From: Myxococcales bacterium
Lineage (GTDB): Bacteria; Myxococcota_A; Polyangia; Palsa-1104
Reading direction: 5' to 3'
NCBI GenBank assembly: GCA_028287105.1
Contig: JAQBQH010000334.1
Coordinates: forward strand, 17,586-81,585
DNA length: 64,000 bases
Shown: positions 1 through 8,600 of the stretch, piece after piece
Position numbering within the stretch: position 1 is the first letter of the stretch
How the letters are laid out: every line of letters starts with the position of its first letter
Program-made: the position numbers and the translations under genes
Notes under the pieces: generated by a model
What the model saw: only the letters and a program-made list of their open reading frames with translations
Told to the model about the DNA's origin: nothing
The model's database searches: none

Positions 1-821
1 TTGACCGCCAGCGTCAGCGGCTCGCGCACATCCCAGCCGCGCACGCGTATCTCGGCCAGCTCGCCGCGCGCCACGTGACCGGCGGCGGCGATGACCGGCC
101 CGAACACCAGCTGCCCCGTCGCCAGCGCCAGGTCGAGCCCCACCATCAGCGTCTGCGACTGATGTCCGAGCCGGCGGTGCATGTGCGTCAGCGGGCAGCC
201 GTCGTCGGCCGGCACGAACTGGCCGTTGACGTTGTAGATCGGCGTCACGAACGGCACCTCGGCCACCTTGCGTGGATCGACCGGCGCCGGACCGAGCGCC
301 TTGGCCACGCCGGGCGTGGCGTAGAGCGCCTTGCGCACGTGGCCGACGGCGCTGTTGACCCAGCCGCCCGAGAGCTTCTCGGTACCGACGAGCAGCGCGA
401 TGTCGAAGAAGTTCTCGACGGCGTACGCGCGCACCAGGGCCGGCGGCAGCTCGAGGCCGCGCACCAGCGTCTCGGGCAGCGCGGCCGCGATGCGCGGGAG
501 GAAGATCGCGTTCAGGTACGACGGCGCCGCCATCGCCAGCTCCTCGCGCGGCACCACGTCGGGGCGCATCTGCTGCAGCCGCGCGGCGACATCCTCGAGC
601 TGCGGAATGAGCCGCCGCCCCGCGTCGCTGACGATGACCCCGCGGGTCGACCGCGACAGCAGCGTCGCGCCGAGCTGACGCTCGAGCCGATGCACCGCCT
701 TCGACACCTGCGACGGCGTCACCTTGAGCGCGCGCGCCGCCGCCGTGATGGCGCCGCAGCGATGCACCGTCAGGAACGTCAGGACGTCGCCGAAGCGCAG
801 CTCCGCCAGCGACTCGCTCAC
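1..821 (-). CDS. LysR-family transcriptional regulator (C-terminus cut by window edge)
   Basis: About 273 residues are present. The N-terminus carries a LysR winged helix-turn-helix: FGDVLTFLTVHRCGAITAAA, then a recognition helix with TPSQVSKAVHRLE, then the typical 'QLGATLLSR' wing. The rest is the effector-binding domain and the frame is still open at base 1. The start is a GTG (819-821) whose last two bases overlap the TGA of the upstream gene (GTGA), so it is translationally coupled to the TlpA-like gene. It is the last visible member of a five-gene minus-strand chain starting at coaX. LysR proteins usually regulate a divergent gene, but here the gene is inside an operon, so its target cannot be read from context. 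The family call is firm; the ligand is unknown. Confidence 0.88.
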   Translation of the reverse strand, partial: MSESLAELRFGDVLTFLTVHRCGAITAAARALKVTPSQVSKAVHRLERQLGATLLSRSTRGVIVSDAGRRLIPQLEDVAARLQQMRPDVVPREELAMAAPSYLNAIFLPRIAAALPETLVRGLELPPALVRAYAVENFFDIALLVGTEKLSGGWVNSAVGHVRKALYATPGVAKALGPAPVDPRKVAEVPFVTPIYNVNGQFVPADDGCPLTHMHRRLGHQSQTLMVGLDLALATGQLVFGPVIAAAGHVARGELAEIRVRGWDVREPLTLAV

Positions 822-1357
822 GGCGAGGCCCCCGTGCGCTCCTCGACCTCGAGGATCGCGCGCAAGAGCTCGTCCTCGGTCGACATGCCGCGCATCACCG
901 CCGCGATCTTGCCCGCGGCGTCGACGATGACGGTGTGCGGGATGGTCCGCACGTGGTAGCTCGCGGAGGCGCCGCCGTCGTCGAGGGCGACGCGCATCGA
1001 GAGCCCGAGCCGCTGCACCGCGCCGGCGGCCGCGTCGCGATCGCCCTCGGTGTTGACGGCGACGAGGTTGGCCGTGTGCCCCGGCTTCCGCAGGATCTGC
1101 GCGACGCGCTCGATGCCGGGCAACTCCGCCATGCAGGGGCCGCACCACGAGGCCCAGAACACCAGCACCACCGGATGGCCGCGCTCCGCCGCCAGATGGA
1201 AGCGCCCACCGTCGAGGAGCCGCGCCTCGAAGTCGGGCGCCGGCGAGCCGCTCGCGGTCGCGACCTTGGGCATGCCGCCGTGCCCGAGCTGCACGATGCG
1301 CAGCACGAACAGCGCCGCCAGCCCGGCGAGGAGCGCCCATCCGGCGACCCGCCTCAC
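818..1357 (-). CDS. TlpA/ResA-like membrane-anchored thiol-disulfide oxidoreductase
   Basis: 179 residues from a GTG start at 1357 that overlaps the TGA of the upstream gene. A single N-terminal membrane anchor (WALLAGLAALFVLRIV) is followed by a thioredoxin fold of the AhpC/TSA-TlpA type: 'PAPDFEARLLDGG', the redox motif WCGPC inside 'FWASWCGPCMAELPG', and the cis-proline loop 'VRTIPHTVIVDAAG'. The fold should face the periplasm and reduce cysteines, for example in cytochrome c maturation, but no ccm genes are nearby. A longer in-frame extension upstream is an out-of-frame shadow of the Yip1-like gene and was rejected. The family is clear; the substrate is unknown. Confidence 0.88.
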   Translation of the reverse strand: MRRVAGWALLAGLAALFVLRIVQLGHGGMPKVATASGSPAPDFEARLLDGGRFHLAAERGHPVVLVFWASWCGPCMAELPGIERVAQILRKPGHTANLVAVNTEGDRDAAAGAVQRLGLSMRVALDDGGASASYHVRTIPHTVIVDAAGKIAAVMRGMSTEDELLRAILEVEERTGASP

Positions 1358-1857
1358 GCGCTCCTCCGCGCCGCCAGCATCCCCACCGTCCAGGTGACGA
1401 CCGCCCACGCCACGCCGACCGCGGTGACGATGTTCGAGGCGCGCACCGACGGCGGATACCCACGCGCCGTGAAGTAGAGCGCGCCGATGACCATGGTGGC
1501 GAGATAGGGAATCCAGGCGTACGCCGCCAGATCGAAGGCGCGCGTCGTCTTCGGCACGAAGAAGCTCAGCACCATGCCGGCGACGAGGATCCCGCACACG
1601 TCGGGCAAGACCACGGTGAACGTGGCCAGCATCTGCTGCGCGCCGAAGCCGACGCCGATCTGCCGCACCATCGACCAGGCGCGCGCGAATTGATCGAGCT
1701 CCCCCGCGACCACCCGCGCCACGACCAGCCACATCACGTCGCTGGCGCGCGCCTCACCCGCCGCCAGCCGCGCCATCGTGCTGCGCGGCGCCACGAGGAC
1801 TCCACCCACGCGCTCCGTGAAGGCGAGCCGCGCGCCCTTCGGGTTGCCCGCCGTCAT
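1354..1857 (-). CDS. Yip1-like multi-pass membrane protein
   Basis: 167 residues starting at ATG 1857, which overlaps the preceding stop by 4 nt (ATGA). After an N-terminal amphipathic stretch (FTERVGGVLVAPRSTMARLAAGE), which is the usual opening of Yip1/YIPF-like bacterial proteins, there are about four hydrophobic segments, including 'VCGILVAGMVLSFFVP' and 'PYLATMVIGALYF'. These proteins are integral inner-membrane proteins with no established enzymatic role. Tight coupling with the TlpA-like gene downstream suggests joint expression. The Yip1 label rests on pattern only; it could simply be listed as a conserved membrane protein. Confidence 0.7.
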   Translation of the reverse strand: MTAGNPKGARLAFTERVGGVLVAPRSTMARLAAGEARASDVMWLVVARVVAGELDQFARAWSMVRQIGVGFGAQQMLATFTVVLPDVCGILVAGMVLSFFVPKTTRAFDLAAYAWIPYLATMVIGALYFTARGYPPSVRASNIVTAVGVAWAVVTWTVGMLAARRSA

Positions 1858-3008
1858 TGGTTGCGCTGCTGCAAGAGCTGCTTGGCCGCCGTCGACAGCG
1901 CCGACGGAATGCCCTTCGAGCGCGCGAGCAGCTTCAGGTCGCGCGCGTTCAGGTGCGGCAAAAAGCGCATCGCCACCGGCAGCGGACACTTGGGATTGTT
2001 GCACAGCGCGATCTTGACCGAGCTCAGCCGGACCCACTGCCGCTGGCCGGCGATGTAGCGGATGATGTCGTCGTCGAGCGCGCGGTTGGTCGCGTAGCGG
2101 ATGACCTCCATGGGGCTGACGCCCGGCGAGCGGATGGCGGCCATCGAGACCAGCCGATTGGTGTCGCGAATCAGGACCGCGCGCGCGAAGGCGTTGCCGA
2201 GCGTCGCCAGCCGGATCTTCGCCGCCGGCGAGAGGTCGGAGATCTTCTTCTTCTTCTCCTCCTCGACCACGCCGGGCGCTTCGACCGCCTTCTCCGCCTC
2301 GGCGGCGTCGAGCTCCGCCTGCCGCGCCGCCTCCTCCTCGTCGACCGCGACGAGCTGCAGCGCCGCCGTCTGATCGACCGCCACCTCGGCCGCGCGCGCG
2401 AACGCCTCGTCGTCGTTGGCGGCCTCGACCGGGTCGATCCCGCCCGACTGTCGGATGGTGCGCGACGCTTCGTCGAACGCCGGAATGCCGTCGACGCGCA
2501 CCTGGTTGCGCACCGCCAGCTCGAGCGCGCGCTGCGCCGTCGACATGCGGGTCTTGGGATTCATGTAGAGCGCCGCGATGATCTGCGGGTGGCGCAACAG
2601 GCGCTCCTCGTTCTTGGCGATCATCTCGAGCGCGTTCTCGTCGACGAGCCCGGCCAGATGCGCGAAGGTCTCGTCTGCAGTGGCGCGATTGAGCAGCACC
2701 TTCTCGAGCAGCGCCGGCTTTGCGAAGACGCGCCGCGCGAAGAAGTCGAGCACGCGCGCATCGAGCGCCCCCTCGAGCGCACCGCCGAGCATCTTCTCGG
2801 GCAGCTCGGTCGCCGTCTTGTAGGCGGCCGACTTGATCGCCTCGTCCTCGACGAACGTGAGCTGATAGAGCGCGGTCACCAGCTCGCCGGGCGGCATCGG
2901 CGCCAGGCCGCGCGCCGCCATCATCTTCAGCGGCGCGGGCGCCTTCGCTCCGACCGCGCGCTCGACGCCCGGCGGCAGCTGCTCGAGCGGCTCGAGCACC
3001 AACGCCAT
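1854..3008 (-). CDS. Conserved cytoplasmic protein of unknown function, helical-repeat-like
   Basis: 384 residues; ATG at 3008 overlaps the coaX stop (ATGA). There is no signal peptide or membrane segment. The N-terminal half (residues ~20-200) reads as repeated amphipathic helices ('LLEKVLLNRATADETFAHLAGL', 'LEMIAKNEERLLRHPQIIAAL') in the style of HEAT-like repeats. A charged, low-complexity Glu/Ala/Lys linker (~230-270, ending in EEEKKKKISDLSP) follows, and then a second helical block with 'KIALCNNPKCPLPVAMRFL' and 'LARSKGIPSALSTAAKQLL'. The repeated 'N-P-K' turns (YMNPKTRMS, CNNPKCPLP) suggest the two halves are related. I do not recognise a named family. Location directly after coaX looks conserved-operon-like, but gives no function. 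Confidence 0.8.
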   Translation of the reverse strand: MALVLEPLEQLPPGVERAVGAKAPAPLKMMAARGLAPMPPGELVTALYQLTFVEDEAIKSAAYKTATELPEKMLGGALEGALDARVLDFFARRVFAKPALLEKVLLNRATADETFAHLAGLVDENALEMIAKNEERLLRHPQIIAALYMNPKTRMSTAQRALELAVRNQVRVDGIPAFDEASRTIRQSGGIDPVEAANDDEAFARAAEVAVDQTAALQLVAVDEEEAARQAELDAAEAEKAVEAPGVVEEEKKKKISDLSPAAKIRLATLGNAFARAVLIRDTNRLVSMAAIRSPGVSPMEVIRYATNRALDDDIIRYIAGQRQWVRLSSVKIALCNNPKCPLPVAMRFLPHLNARDLKLLARSKGIPSALSTAAKQLLQQRNQ

Positions 3009-3784
3009 CAGCGATTGCGCTCCCACAAGATGCCGAGCCCGGTGAGCGTCAACATCTCGTCGGTGTGCTCGATCGTCTTGGAGTCCTTGGCGATGAGCGT
3101 CGCCAGCCCGCCGGTGGCGACGACGGTGCAGGGGAAGCCGACCTCGGCGCGCATGCGCGTGACGATCTCGTCGGTCAGCCCCACGTAGCCGTAGAAGAGG
3201 CCCGCCTGCATCGAGGCCACCGTGTTCTTGCCGACCACCGACGACGGGCGATTGAACTCGACGCGCGGCAGCTTGGCCGCCTTCTCGTACAGGGCGTCGG
3301 CGGAGGTGGTGATGCCGGTGGCGATGGCGCCGCCGGCGTACTCGCCTTTCGGGGTCACGAGGTCGAACGTGGTCGCCGTGCCGAAGTCGACGATGATGCA
3401 GCCCTGCTTGTGGCGCTCGTAGGCGGCGACGGCGTTGACGATGCGATCGGCGCCCACCTCTTTGGGATTGTCATAGAGGATCGGCATGCCGGTCTTGAGC
3501 CCGGGTCCCACCGTCAGCGGCCGGATCTTCAAGTACTGCTCGAAGAATTTCTCGACGGCGAAGAGGGCCGACGGCACGACGGTCGCGATCATGCCGCCGT
3601 CGATCTGCCAGGGCAGCTGCGCCATCTGGAAGAGCTGATACAGCGTGGCCGCGTACTCGTCGGCGGTGCGGCGGGCGCGCGTCTCGAGGCGCCAGTGCGC
3701 GCGCACCTCGCCGGCGCGACCGCCCTTGGCGTCGAACACTCCGACGACGGTGTTGGTATTGCCCACGTCGACGACGAGGAGCAT
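3008..3784 (-). CDS. coaX: Type III pantothenate kinase
   Basis: 258 residues. It phosphorylates pantothenate, the first step of coenzyme A synthesis, in the cytoplasm. Family signatures seen are the N-terminal phosphate loop with 'DVGNTNTVVGVFD' (D6), 'PKEVGADRIVNAVAAYE', the central 'IVDFGTATTFDLV' and 'GGAIATGITTSADALYEKAAKLP'. Type III enzymes lack a Walker P-loop and belong to the ASKHA fold. Length matches the family (about 255-265). The start is the ATG at 3784; a longer reading frame upstream has no family similarity. It heads a minus-strand chain whose members overlap by 4 nt. No BirA fusion is present. A -10-like TACAGT sits 7 nt before the start. Confidence 0.95.
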   Translation of the reverse strand: MLLVVDVGNTNTVVGVFDAKGGRAGEVRAHWRLETRARRTADEYAATLYQLFQMAQLPWQIDGGMIATVVPSALFAVEKFFEQYLKIRPLTVGPGLKTGMPILYDNPKEVGADRIVNAVAAYERHKQGCIIVDFGTATTFDLVTPKGEYAGGAIATGITTSADALYEKAAKLPRVEFNRPSSVVGKNTVASMQAGLFYGYVGLTDEIVTRMRAEVGFPCTVVATGGLATLIAKDSKTIEHTDEMLTLTGLGILWERNR

Positions 3785-3791
3785 GCAGTCG

Positions 3792-3800
3792 ACTGTAGCA
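3792..3800 (-). promoter_or_regulatory. Extended -10 of coaX, leaderless-type
   Basis: On the minus strand this reads TGC-TACAGT. The hexamer ends 7 nt before the coaX ATG, so transcription would begin at or within a base or two of the start codon. No purine-rich ribosome binding site lies between. No good -35 element is visible. Confidence 0.5.
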
Positions 3801-3944
3801 TGTTCGACCTCGCACGCCCGCGGTCGGACCGCGCGACTTGCCCGCGTGCCCGCTTCCCCCGCGTGCGCGCTTCCCGCGAACGAGTCGCCGCGCCAGTTGT
3901 GACAATCGTAGGGCGCAAGACGGTTTTGCCGCCCTGTTCTAGCG

Positions 3945-3950
3945 TAAGAT
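3945..3950 (+). promoter_or_regulatory. -10 hexamer (TAAGAT) of the gene at 3957
   Basis: TAAGAT followed by 6 nt and the GTG start codon at 3957. The spacing predicts a leaderless transcript. It lies in the 172-nt divergent region shared with coaX. Confidence 0.45.
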
Positions 3951-3956
3951 GCCCTC

Positions 3957-4523
3957 GTGCCCGAGCTGCTCACGCCGCTCACCTATGCCACCTCGTTCCT
4001 CTCGACGCGCCAGTTCGTCGTCGAGCACAACGGCGAGGAGGGCTGGACCCGGCTGCGTCAGGAGCTGGCCGCCAAGCACGGCATCGAGCTGCCGCACGAC
4101 TTCTCCAACGCCTCGTGGCTCCCGACGCTGTGGTTCACCACCGCCCTCAACGTCGGGCGCGATCTGTTCGGCCCGGCCGATTTTCACGCGCAGTTCGGCA
4201 ACGCCGCCGCCGAGTACGAGATGAGCTGGGTGCATCGCGTGGCGCTGCGCTTTACCTCGCCCTTGTGGATGCTCGAGCGCGGGCGCGACTACTGGAAGCG
4301 CGCGCACAACACCGGCCGCTGGGACGCCGAAGGGCGCACGGGCTGGATTCGCGGCACGCTCCACGAGTTCGGCGTCGTCGACGCCGGCTACTGCGACTCG
4401 CTCGTCGCCTGGCTCAGGCGCTCGTGCATGATGACCGGCGCCGGCAAGGTCTTCGTCGTCGAGCGCCAGTGCCGCGCCCGCACCCCCGGCGCGACCTCCT
4501 GCGTCTTCGAGGGCAACTGGTGA
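3957..4523 (+). CDS. DUF2378 / V4R-like small sensor-domain protein
   Basis: 188 residues from a GTG start. It is a soluble alpha/beta protein with no signal. The C-terminal third is the most telling: 'SLVAWLRRSCMMTGAGKVFVVERQCRARTPGATSCVFEGNW' has the V4R/heme-NO-binding-like ending in which a helix leads to a conserved C-x-A-x-G...C-x-F-x-x-x-W block. The general layout and length also match the Myxococcus-expanded DUF2378 (TIGR02265) family, whose members are small putative ligand-binding proteins. Both assignments are pattern-based. The gene stands alone, divergent from coaX, with its own promoter. Function unknown. Confidence 0.65.
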   Translation: MPELLTPLTYATSFLSTRQFVVEHNGEEGWTRLRQELAAKHGIELPHDFSNASWLPTLWFTTALNVGRDLFGPADFHAQFGNAAAEYEMSWVHRVALRFTSPLWMLERGRDYWKRAHNTGRWDAEGRTGWIRGTLHEFGVVDAGYCDSLVAWLRRSCMMTGAGKVFVVERQCRARTPGATSCVFEGNW

Positions 4524-4537
4524 GGGCGGAAAGAGAC

Positions 4538-4554
4538 GTCAGCGGATAGCTGAC
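4538..4554. repeat. Inverted repeat GTCAGC-(5)-GCTGAC
   Basis: Perfect 6-bp arms around GGATA, between the stop at 4523 and the -10 at 4573. It could be a weak terminator (there is no T-run) or an operator for the DUF2254 gene. A related AGCTnACAG sequence occurs again downstream at 6868-6893. Confidence 0.35.
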
Positions 4555-4572
4555 AGCCAACGCGCGCCGTCG

Positions 4573-4578
4573 TATGAT
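4573..4578 (+). promoter_or_regulatory. -10 hexamer (TATGAT) of the DUF2254 gene
   Basis: TATGAT (5/6 matches to TATAAT) with 9 nt to the ATG at 4588, and no Shine-Dalgarno sequence in between. Confidence 0.5.
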
Positions 4579-4587
4579 CCCGGGCCC

Positions 4588-6171
4588 ATGGCTGTAGCCG
4601 GCAACGCCAACCCTCGACGGCGGACGCTCCTGTATCCGCTGCTCCTCCTGGGCGGCATTGCGCTGGCCGTCTTCCTCGGCTTCTACCTCATCGACTGGCT
4701 CATCCTGGCGCCCGGCAAGAACCCGTTCGTCCTGCTCTTCAACTTCGACGTCGACACCCTGCAGAACGCGCTCGGCAACATGGCGCAGGTGGTGGCGGCC
4801 ATCCTCGGCATCGTCATCACCGTCGTCTCGATCGTCGTGCAGCTCGCCGCGACGCGCTACACGCCGCGCCTGGCCGACATGTTCTTCCGCGATCGCACCA
4901 ACCTCGCGGTGCTCGGCTTCTTCGTCGTCGCCTGCATCAACGCGGTCTGGGTCTCGGTCTCGGTCGCGCACACGTTCTTGCCCAAGGTCTCGATCATCTT
5001 CACGATGGTGCTCGTCACCGCGTCCCTCCTCATCATGGTCCCCTACTTCGCCTACGTGTTCGACTTCCTCGACCCCGACCGCGTCGTCGGTCGCATCCAG
5101 GAGCAGGCGGTCGCCTCGGCGCTCGGCCGCGGCCGCCTCCTCGGCGACATGGCCGACCGTCAGGTGCGCGCCCTCGTCGGTGTCGAGCAGCTCTCCGACA
5201 TCTCGATCAACGCCGCCTCGCAAAAGGACAAGGCGATCGCCTCGGGCGCCGTCGACGCCATCAAAGATTTGATCTGCGCCTATCTCGCCGAGAAGTCGCA
5301 CGTCGAGGCCGACTGGTTCCACGTCGGGCCGCGCATCCGCCGCAATCCCGACTTCGTCTCGCTCGCCGCCGAGTCGGTCGACGACCTCGACCAGAAGCGC
5401 GTGTGGCTCGAGTACAAGGTGCTGCGCCAATATCAATCGATCTACAACGAAGCGCTCGGCACGGTTCCCGACGTCAACCACCTCATCGCCATCAACACGC
5501 GCTACATCGGCGAGGCGGCGCTCAAGGCCAACGACGCCGAGGCGCTGCAGCTGGCGGTGAAGTTCTTCAACACCTATCTGCGCGCGACGCTCAACGCGGC
5601 CAACATCCGCACCGCCTACAACGTGCTCAACCAGTATCGACAGCTCACGGAGCATGCGCTCGAGCTGGGGCAGTCGGTGCTGGTGTGCGAGATTGCGTTC
5701 TTCTTCAAGTACTACGCGCAAATCGCGCACTCGATGGACCTCGGCTTCGTGACCGAGACCGCGGCCTACGATCTGGCGACCCTGTGCGAGCGCGCCTTCG
5801 CCCTGCGCGCGCCGTCGCACGACGCGATCCTGAAGGTGATGCTCGAGGTCGACAAAGAGGCGGAGAGCCAGACGCAGGAGCACACGCTGCGCGGCGTGCG
5901 CAAGGCGCAGGCGAAGCTGGCCAGCTTCTACCTCGTCGCCGGCGAGAGCGGCGTCCAGTACGCGCGTCAGATCTTCGACGACATGAAGGACGAGCGCGCC
6001 GAGCGCTTGCGCTCGATCTGCGACGAGCTTCTGCGGATCGAGTCGAAAGATTTTTGGGAAGTGATCGATCGCGGCACGAACTTCGACTACGTGGACGCGA
6101 CGCGCAAGGCGCAGCTCAAGGTCTTCTTCTCGTGGTTCCCGAGCCTTTCAAAGGAGGCAGCACATGCGTGA
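4588..6171 (+). CDS. DUF2254-family predicted membrane protein
   Basis: 527 residues. The N-terminal ~190 residues hold four hydrophobic segments: ~15-40, ~65-95 with 'VAAILGIVITVVSIVVQLAA', ~108-130 and ~135-160. The motif 'VSIVVQLAATRYTPRLADMFFRD' is the family hallmark (Q-L-A-x-x-x-Y-(S/T)-P-R). A large cytosolic C-terminal domain, mostly helical, follows. The role of DUF2254 proteins is not established. The next gene, a coiled-coil lipoprotein, overlaps it by 8 nt and has its own strong AAGGAGG site inside this coding region, so the two proteins may act together across the envelope. Confidence 0.85.
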   Translation: MAVAGNANPRRRTLLYPLLLLGGIALAVFLGFYLIDWLILAPGKNPFVLLFNFDVDTLQNALGNMAQVVAAILGIVITVVSIVVQLAATRYTPRLADMFFRDRTNLAVLGFFVVACINAVWVSVSVAHTFLPKVSIIFTMVLVTASLLIMVPYFAYVFDFLDPDRVVGRIQEQAVASALGRGRLLGDMADRQVRALVGVEQLSDISINAASQKDKAIASGAVDAIKDLICAYLAEKSHVEADWFHVGPRIRRNPDFVSLAAESVDDLDQKRVWLEYKVLRQYQSIYNEALGTVPDVNHLIAINTRYIGEAALKANDAEALQLAVKFFNTYLRATLNAANIRTAYNVLNQYRQLTEHALELGQSVLVCEIAFFFKYYAQIAHSMDLGFVTETAAYDLATLCERAFALRAPSHDAILKVMLEVDKEAESQTQEHTLRGVRKAQAKLASFYLVAGESGVQYARQIFDDMKDERAERLRSICDELLRIESKDFWEVIDRGTNFDYVDATRKAQLKVFFSWFPSLSKEAAHA

Positions 6172-6829
6172 GACGTTGCTCTCGATCCTGGTCCTCGGCG
6201 TCGCCGCTTGCGGCGGCGGCGGCGCGAAATACCACGTCAACGACAACTCGCTGGCGACGGCGTCGGTGCAGGAGAAGCAAGGCGTCCTGGCCGCGCAGCA
6301 GGAGAAGGAGGTCGCCAAGACCGAGCAGCAGAAGGCGGAGGCCGATCTCAAGAACATCGAGAACGAGGTCGACGTGGCCGACAACGACTACAAGACGGCC
6401 AAGCTGCAGCTCGACACCGCCAAGCTGCAGGCCAAGACCGCCGAGCAGGCCAACGACGTCAACCGCAAGAACCAGGCGACCCACGACGTGCGCGTCGCCG
6501 AGCTGGGGGTCAAGTCGGCCGATGCCAAGGTCGACTGGCTCAACAAGAAGCGCAAATGGATCAAGGCGCAGCGCGATGCCGCCGACGATCACTTCGCCGC
6601 CGCCGATTCCCGCTACGAGCTGGAAAAGGCCAAGCTGGCGCAGCAGAAAGGCATCAAGCCCTCGGACGACTTCAACGTCATGAACTTCGAGACCGACAAC
6701 TTGAAGAAGCAGCAGAAGTACTCCGAGGCGCGCATGGACTCCGACAAGATGCAGGCGGACGTCGACCGCCTCGAGCGTGACTGGCACGCGCAGCAGGCCG
6801 CCTTCGAAAATTCCAAAGCCTCGCGATGA
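6164..6829 (+). CDS. Coiled-coil lipoprotein
   Basis: 221 residues. A signal peptide ends in a lipobox (LGVAAC, Cys ~16) followed by GGGG. Residues ~35-215 are almost entirely heptad-like and rich in Ala, Lys, Glu and Gln ('QQEKEVAKTEQQKAEADLKN'), predicting a long coiled coil interrupted near 'GIKPSDDFNVMNFE'. The start ATG has a strong ribosome site, AAGGAGG at 6151-6157. The architecture recalls OmpH/Lpp-like or peptidoglycan-spanning lipoproteins, but no named family is recognised. It is coupled to the DUF2254 gene. Confidence 0.82.
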   Translation: MRETLLSILVLGVAACGGGGAKYHVNDNSLATASVQEKQGVLAAQQEKEVAKTEQQKAEADLKNIENEVDVADNDYKTAKLQLDTAKLQAKTAEQANDVNRKNQATHDVRVAELGVKSADAKVDWLNKKRKWIKAQRDAADDHFAAADSRYELEKAKLAQQKGIKPSDDFNVMNFETDNLKKQQKYSEARMDSDKMQADVDRLERDWHAQQAAFENSKASR

Positions 6830-6867
6830 TTGGCAGCTGCGACTCCACGATTTCCGCTAACTGCCAG

Positions 6868-6893
6868 CTGTTAGCTGTCCCCTGTTAGCTGTC
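6868..6893. repeat. Two tandem copies of a 12-nt CTGTTAGCTGTC unit
   Basis: Identical copies at 6868-6879 and 6882-6893 (period 14). Their reverse complement resembles the AGCTGACAG at 4548-4556, so related sequences flank the 4588-6829 gene pair. The rest of the 187-nt gap (6830-7016) holds no gene. Confidence 0.6.
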
Positions 6894-7016
6894 TTTTGTA
6901 GCGGCCGTCGCGGATTTCACAGACCGAAATGCGTTGACCGACGGGCGGTTGGAAGTTTAAGCTCAGGCTGCGTCTATATGTGCCGATGAAGCTCTTGGGG
7001 GGGCCCGAGAGAGTGC

Positions 7017-8555
7017 ATGGAGTATCAAGTCCACGAGGAATCGCCACGCGTCTTAGTGGTGGATGACGAAAAGGTCATCCGCGAGATCCTCTCTGACTTT
7101 TTGACGATGGAAGGGTACGTCGTCCGCACCGTGGAGGACGGCGACGCCGCGCTGCGTGAGCTCGAACGGCGCAGCTACAACCTCGTCATCAGCGACCTCA
7201 AGATGCCCGGCATGGGCGGCCTCGAGCTCCTGGAGAAGATCGCCGACCTCAAGGCAAACGTCCTCACGGTCATCATGACCGGCTTCGGCACCGTCGAGAC
7301 GGCGATCGAGGCCATGAAGAAGGGCGCGTACGACTACATCCTCAAGCCGTTCAAGATCGAGGAGGTCGTGCATGTGGTCGAGCGCGGCCTCGACCGGCAG
7401 CGACTGCACGCCGAGAACATCCGCCTCAAGGAGGCGGTGTCGCTCTACAAGATCTCCGAGGCGATCGCCGAATCGCTCTCGCTCGAGAAGGTGCTCGACC
7501 TCATCCTCGACGGCGTTCTCGTCGAGGCGCAGGCCGACGCGGTCACGCTCATGCTCAAGGATCCGCGCACCGGCCTGTTCGTCGAGCGCTCGCGCAAGAT
7601 CTCGCCGCTGGCCGACAGCGGCTTCACGGGCGAGCTCAACCTGACCGAGCTCCTCGAGCACTACTCGCACGACAAGCCGCTCCTGGCGCACGGGCTCAAG
7701 GCGCTCAAGTTCTTCGCCGAGCCGCCCAAGGATCGACGCCTGGTCTCGTTCTGCTCGATCCCGCTCAAGGTGCAGGATCGCGTCATCGGCATGCTCAACG
7801 CGTACTCGTACACGCGCGGCTACAAGTTCACCGAGGGGCAGCGCAAGATGCTCTCGGTGCTCGCCAATCGCGCGGCGGTGTCGATCGAGAACGCGCGGCT
7901 CTACGAAGACCTGGTGCAGAAGAACTGCGATCTGACGACGGTGAACCAGTCGCTGGCGGACAACTTCCGCGCCACCATCATCGGCTTCGCGCATGCGCTC
8001 GAGGAGTCGGACAAGTACACGCGCGGCCACTCGGAGCGCGTCGCCTTCTACTCGTCGTTGACCGCGCGCGGGCTGACGCTGGGCGAGCCGGAGACCGAGC
8101 GCATCGTGCAGGCCGGTCTCATGCACGACATCGGCAAGATCGGCATCCGCTACGAGAAGCTGAACAAGCCCGGCAAGCTGACGCCGGAAGAGGTCGCGAT
8201 GTTCCGCACCCATCCGGCCAAGGGCAAGCGCATCCTCGAGCCCATTCCGTCGATGGCCGAGCTCATCCCGGGCGCCTGGTGCCATCACGAGAACTGGGAC
8301 GGGTCGGGCTATCCGCGCGGCCTCCTCGGCGAGAACATTCCGCTGCTCGGGCGAATCGTCGCCATCGCCGATACCTACGACGCGATGACCAGCGATCGCT
8401 CCTACCGGAAGGCCCTGCCGCACGACGTCGCCGTCGCGGAGCTGGAGCGCTGCGCGGGCGCGCAGTTCGATCCCGAGCTGGTGCCGCAGTTCATCCGCAT
8501 GGTCGACGACCACCGCAAGACCCAGATCGCCGCCGGCAACGAAATCCCGCGCTGA
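7017..8555 (+). CDS. Response regulator with REC, GAF-like and HD-GYP domains (c-di-GMP phosphodiesterase)
   Basis: 512 residues. Receiver domain at 10-125 has acidic residues at 16-17, phospho-acceptor D60 in 'LVISDLKMPGMGG', T88 and K110 (ILKPF). Residues ~140-300 form a GAF-like sensor region. The HD-GYP domain (~305-500) has 'RGHSERVAFYS', 'LMHDIGKIGI' (H370, D371) and 'HHENWDGSGYP' (423-433), with 'RIVAIADTYDAMTSDRSYR'. All catalytic motifs look intact, so it should hydrolyse cyclic di-GMP under control of an unknown histidine kinase. No kinase gene is adjacent, so it is an orphan regulator. It stands alone in a transcription unit. Confidence 0.92.
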   Translation: MEYQVHEESPRVLVVDDEKVIREILSDFLTMEGYVVRTVEDGDAALRELERRSYNLVISDLKMPGMGGLELLEKIADLKANVLTVIMTGFGTVETAIEAMKKGAYDYILKPFKIEEVVHVVERGLDRQRLHAENIRLKEAVSLYKISEAIAESLSLEKVLDLILDGVLVEAQADAVTLMLKDPRTGLFVERSRKISPLADSGFTGELNLTELLEHYSHDKPLLAHGLKALKFFAEPPKDRRLVSFCSIPLKVQDRVIGMLNAYSYTRGYKFTEGQRKMLSVLANRAAVSIENARLYEDLVQKNCDLTTVNQSLADNFRATIIGFAHALEESDKYTRGHSERVAFYSSLTARGLTLGEPETERIVQAGLMHDIGKIGIRYEKLNKPGKLTPEEVAMFRTHPAKGKRILEPIPSMAELIPGAWCHHENWDGSGYPRGLLGENIPLLGRIVAIADTYDAMTSDRSYRKALPHDVAVAELERCAGAQFDPELVPQFIRMVDDHRKTQIAAGNEIPR

Positions 8556-8586
8556 GCTGCGAATTTCGCGGCGCTCGCCGCGCGCG

Positions 8587-8594
8587 TGTAACAT
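8587..8594 (+). promoter_or_regulatory. -10 (TG-TAACAT) of the Tat small subunit/amidase operon
   Basis: TAACAT with an adjoining TG, followed by 6 nt and the ATG at 8601. Predicts a leaderless transcript. Confidence 0.45.
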
Positions 8595-8600
8595 GCACGC

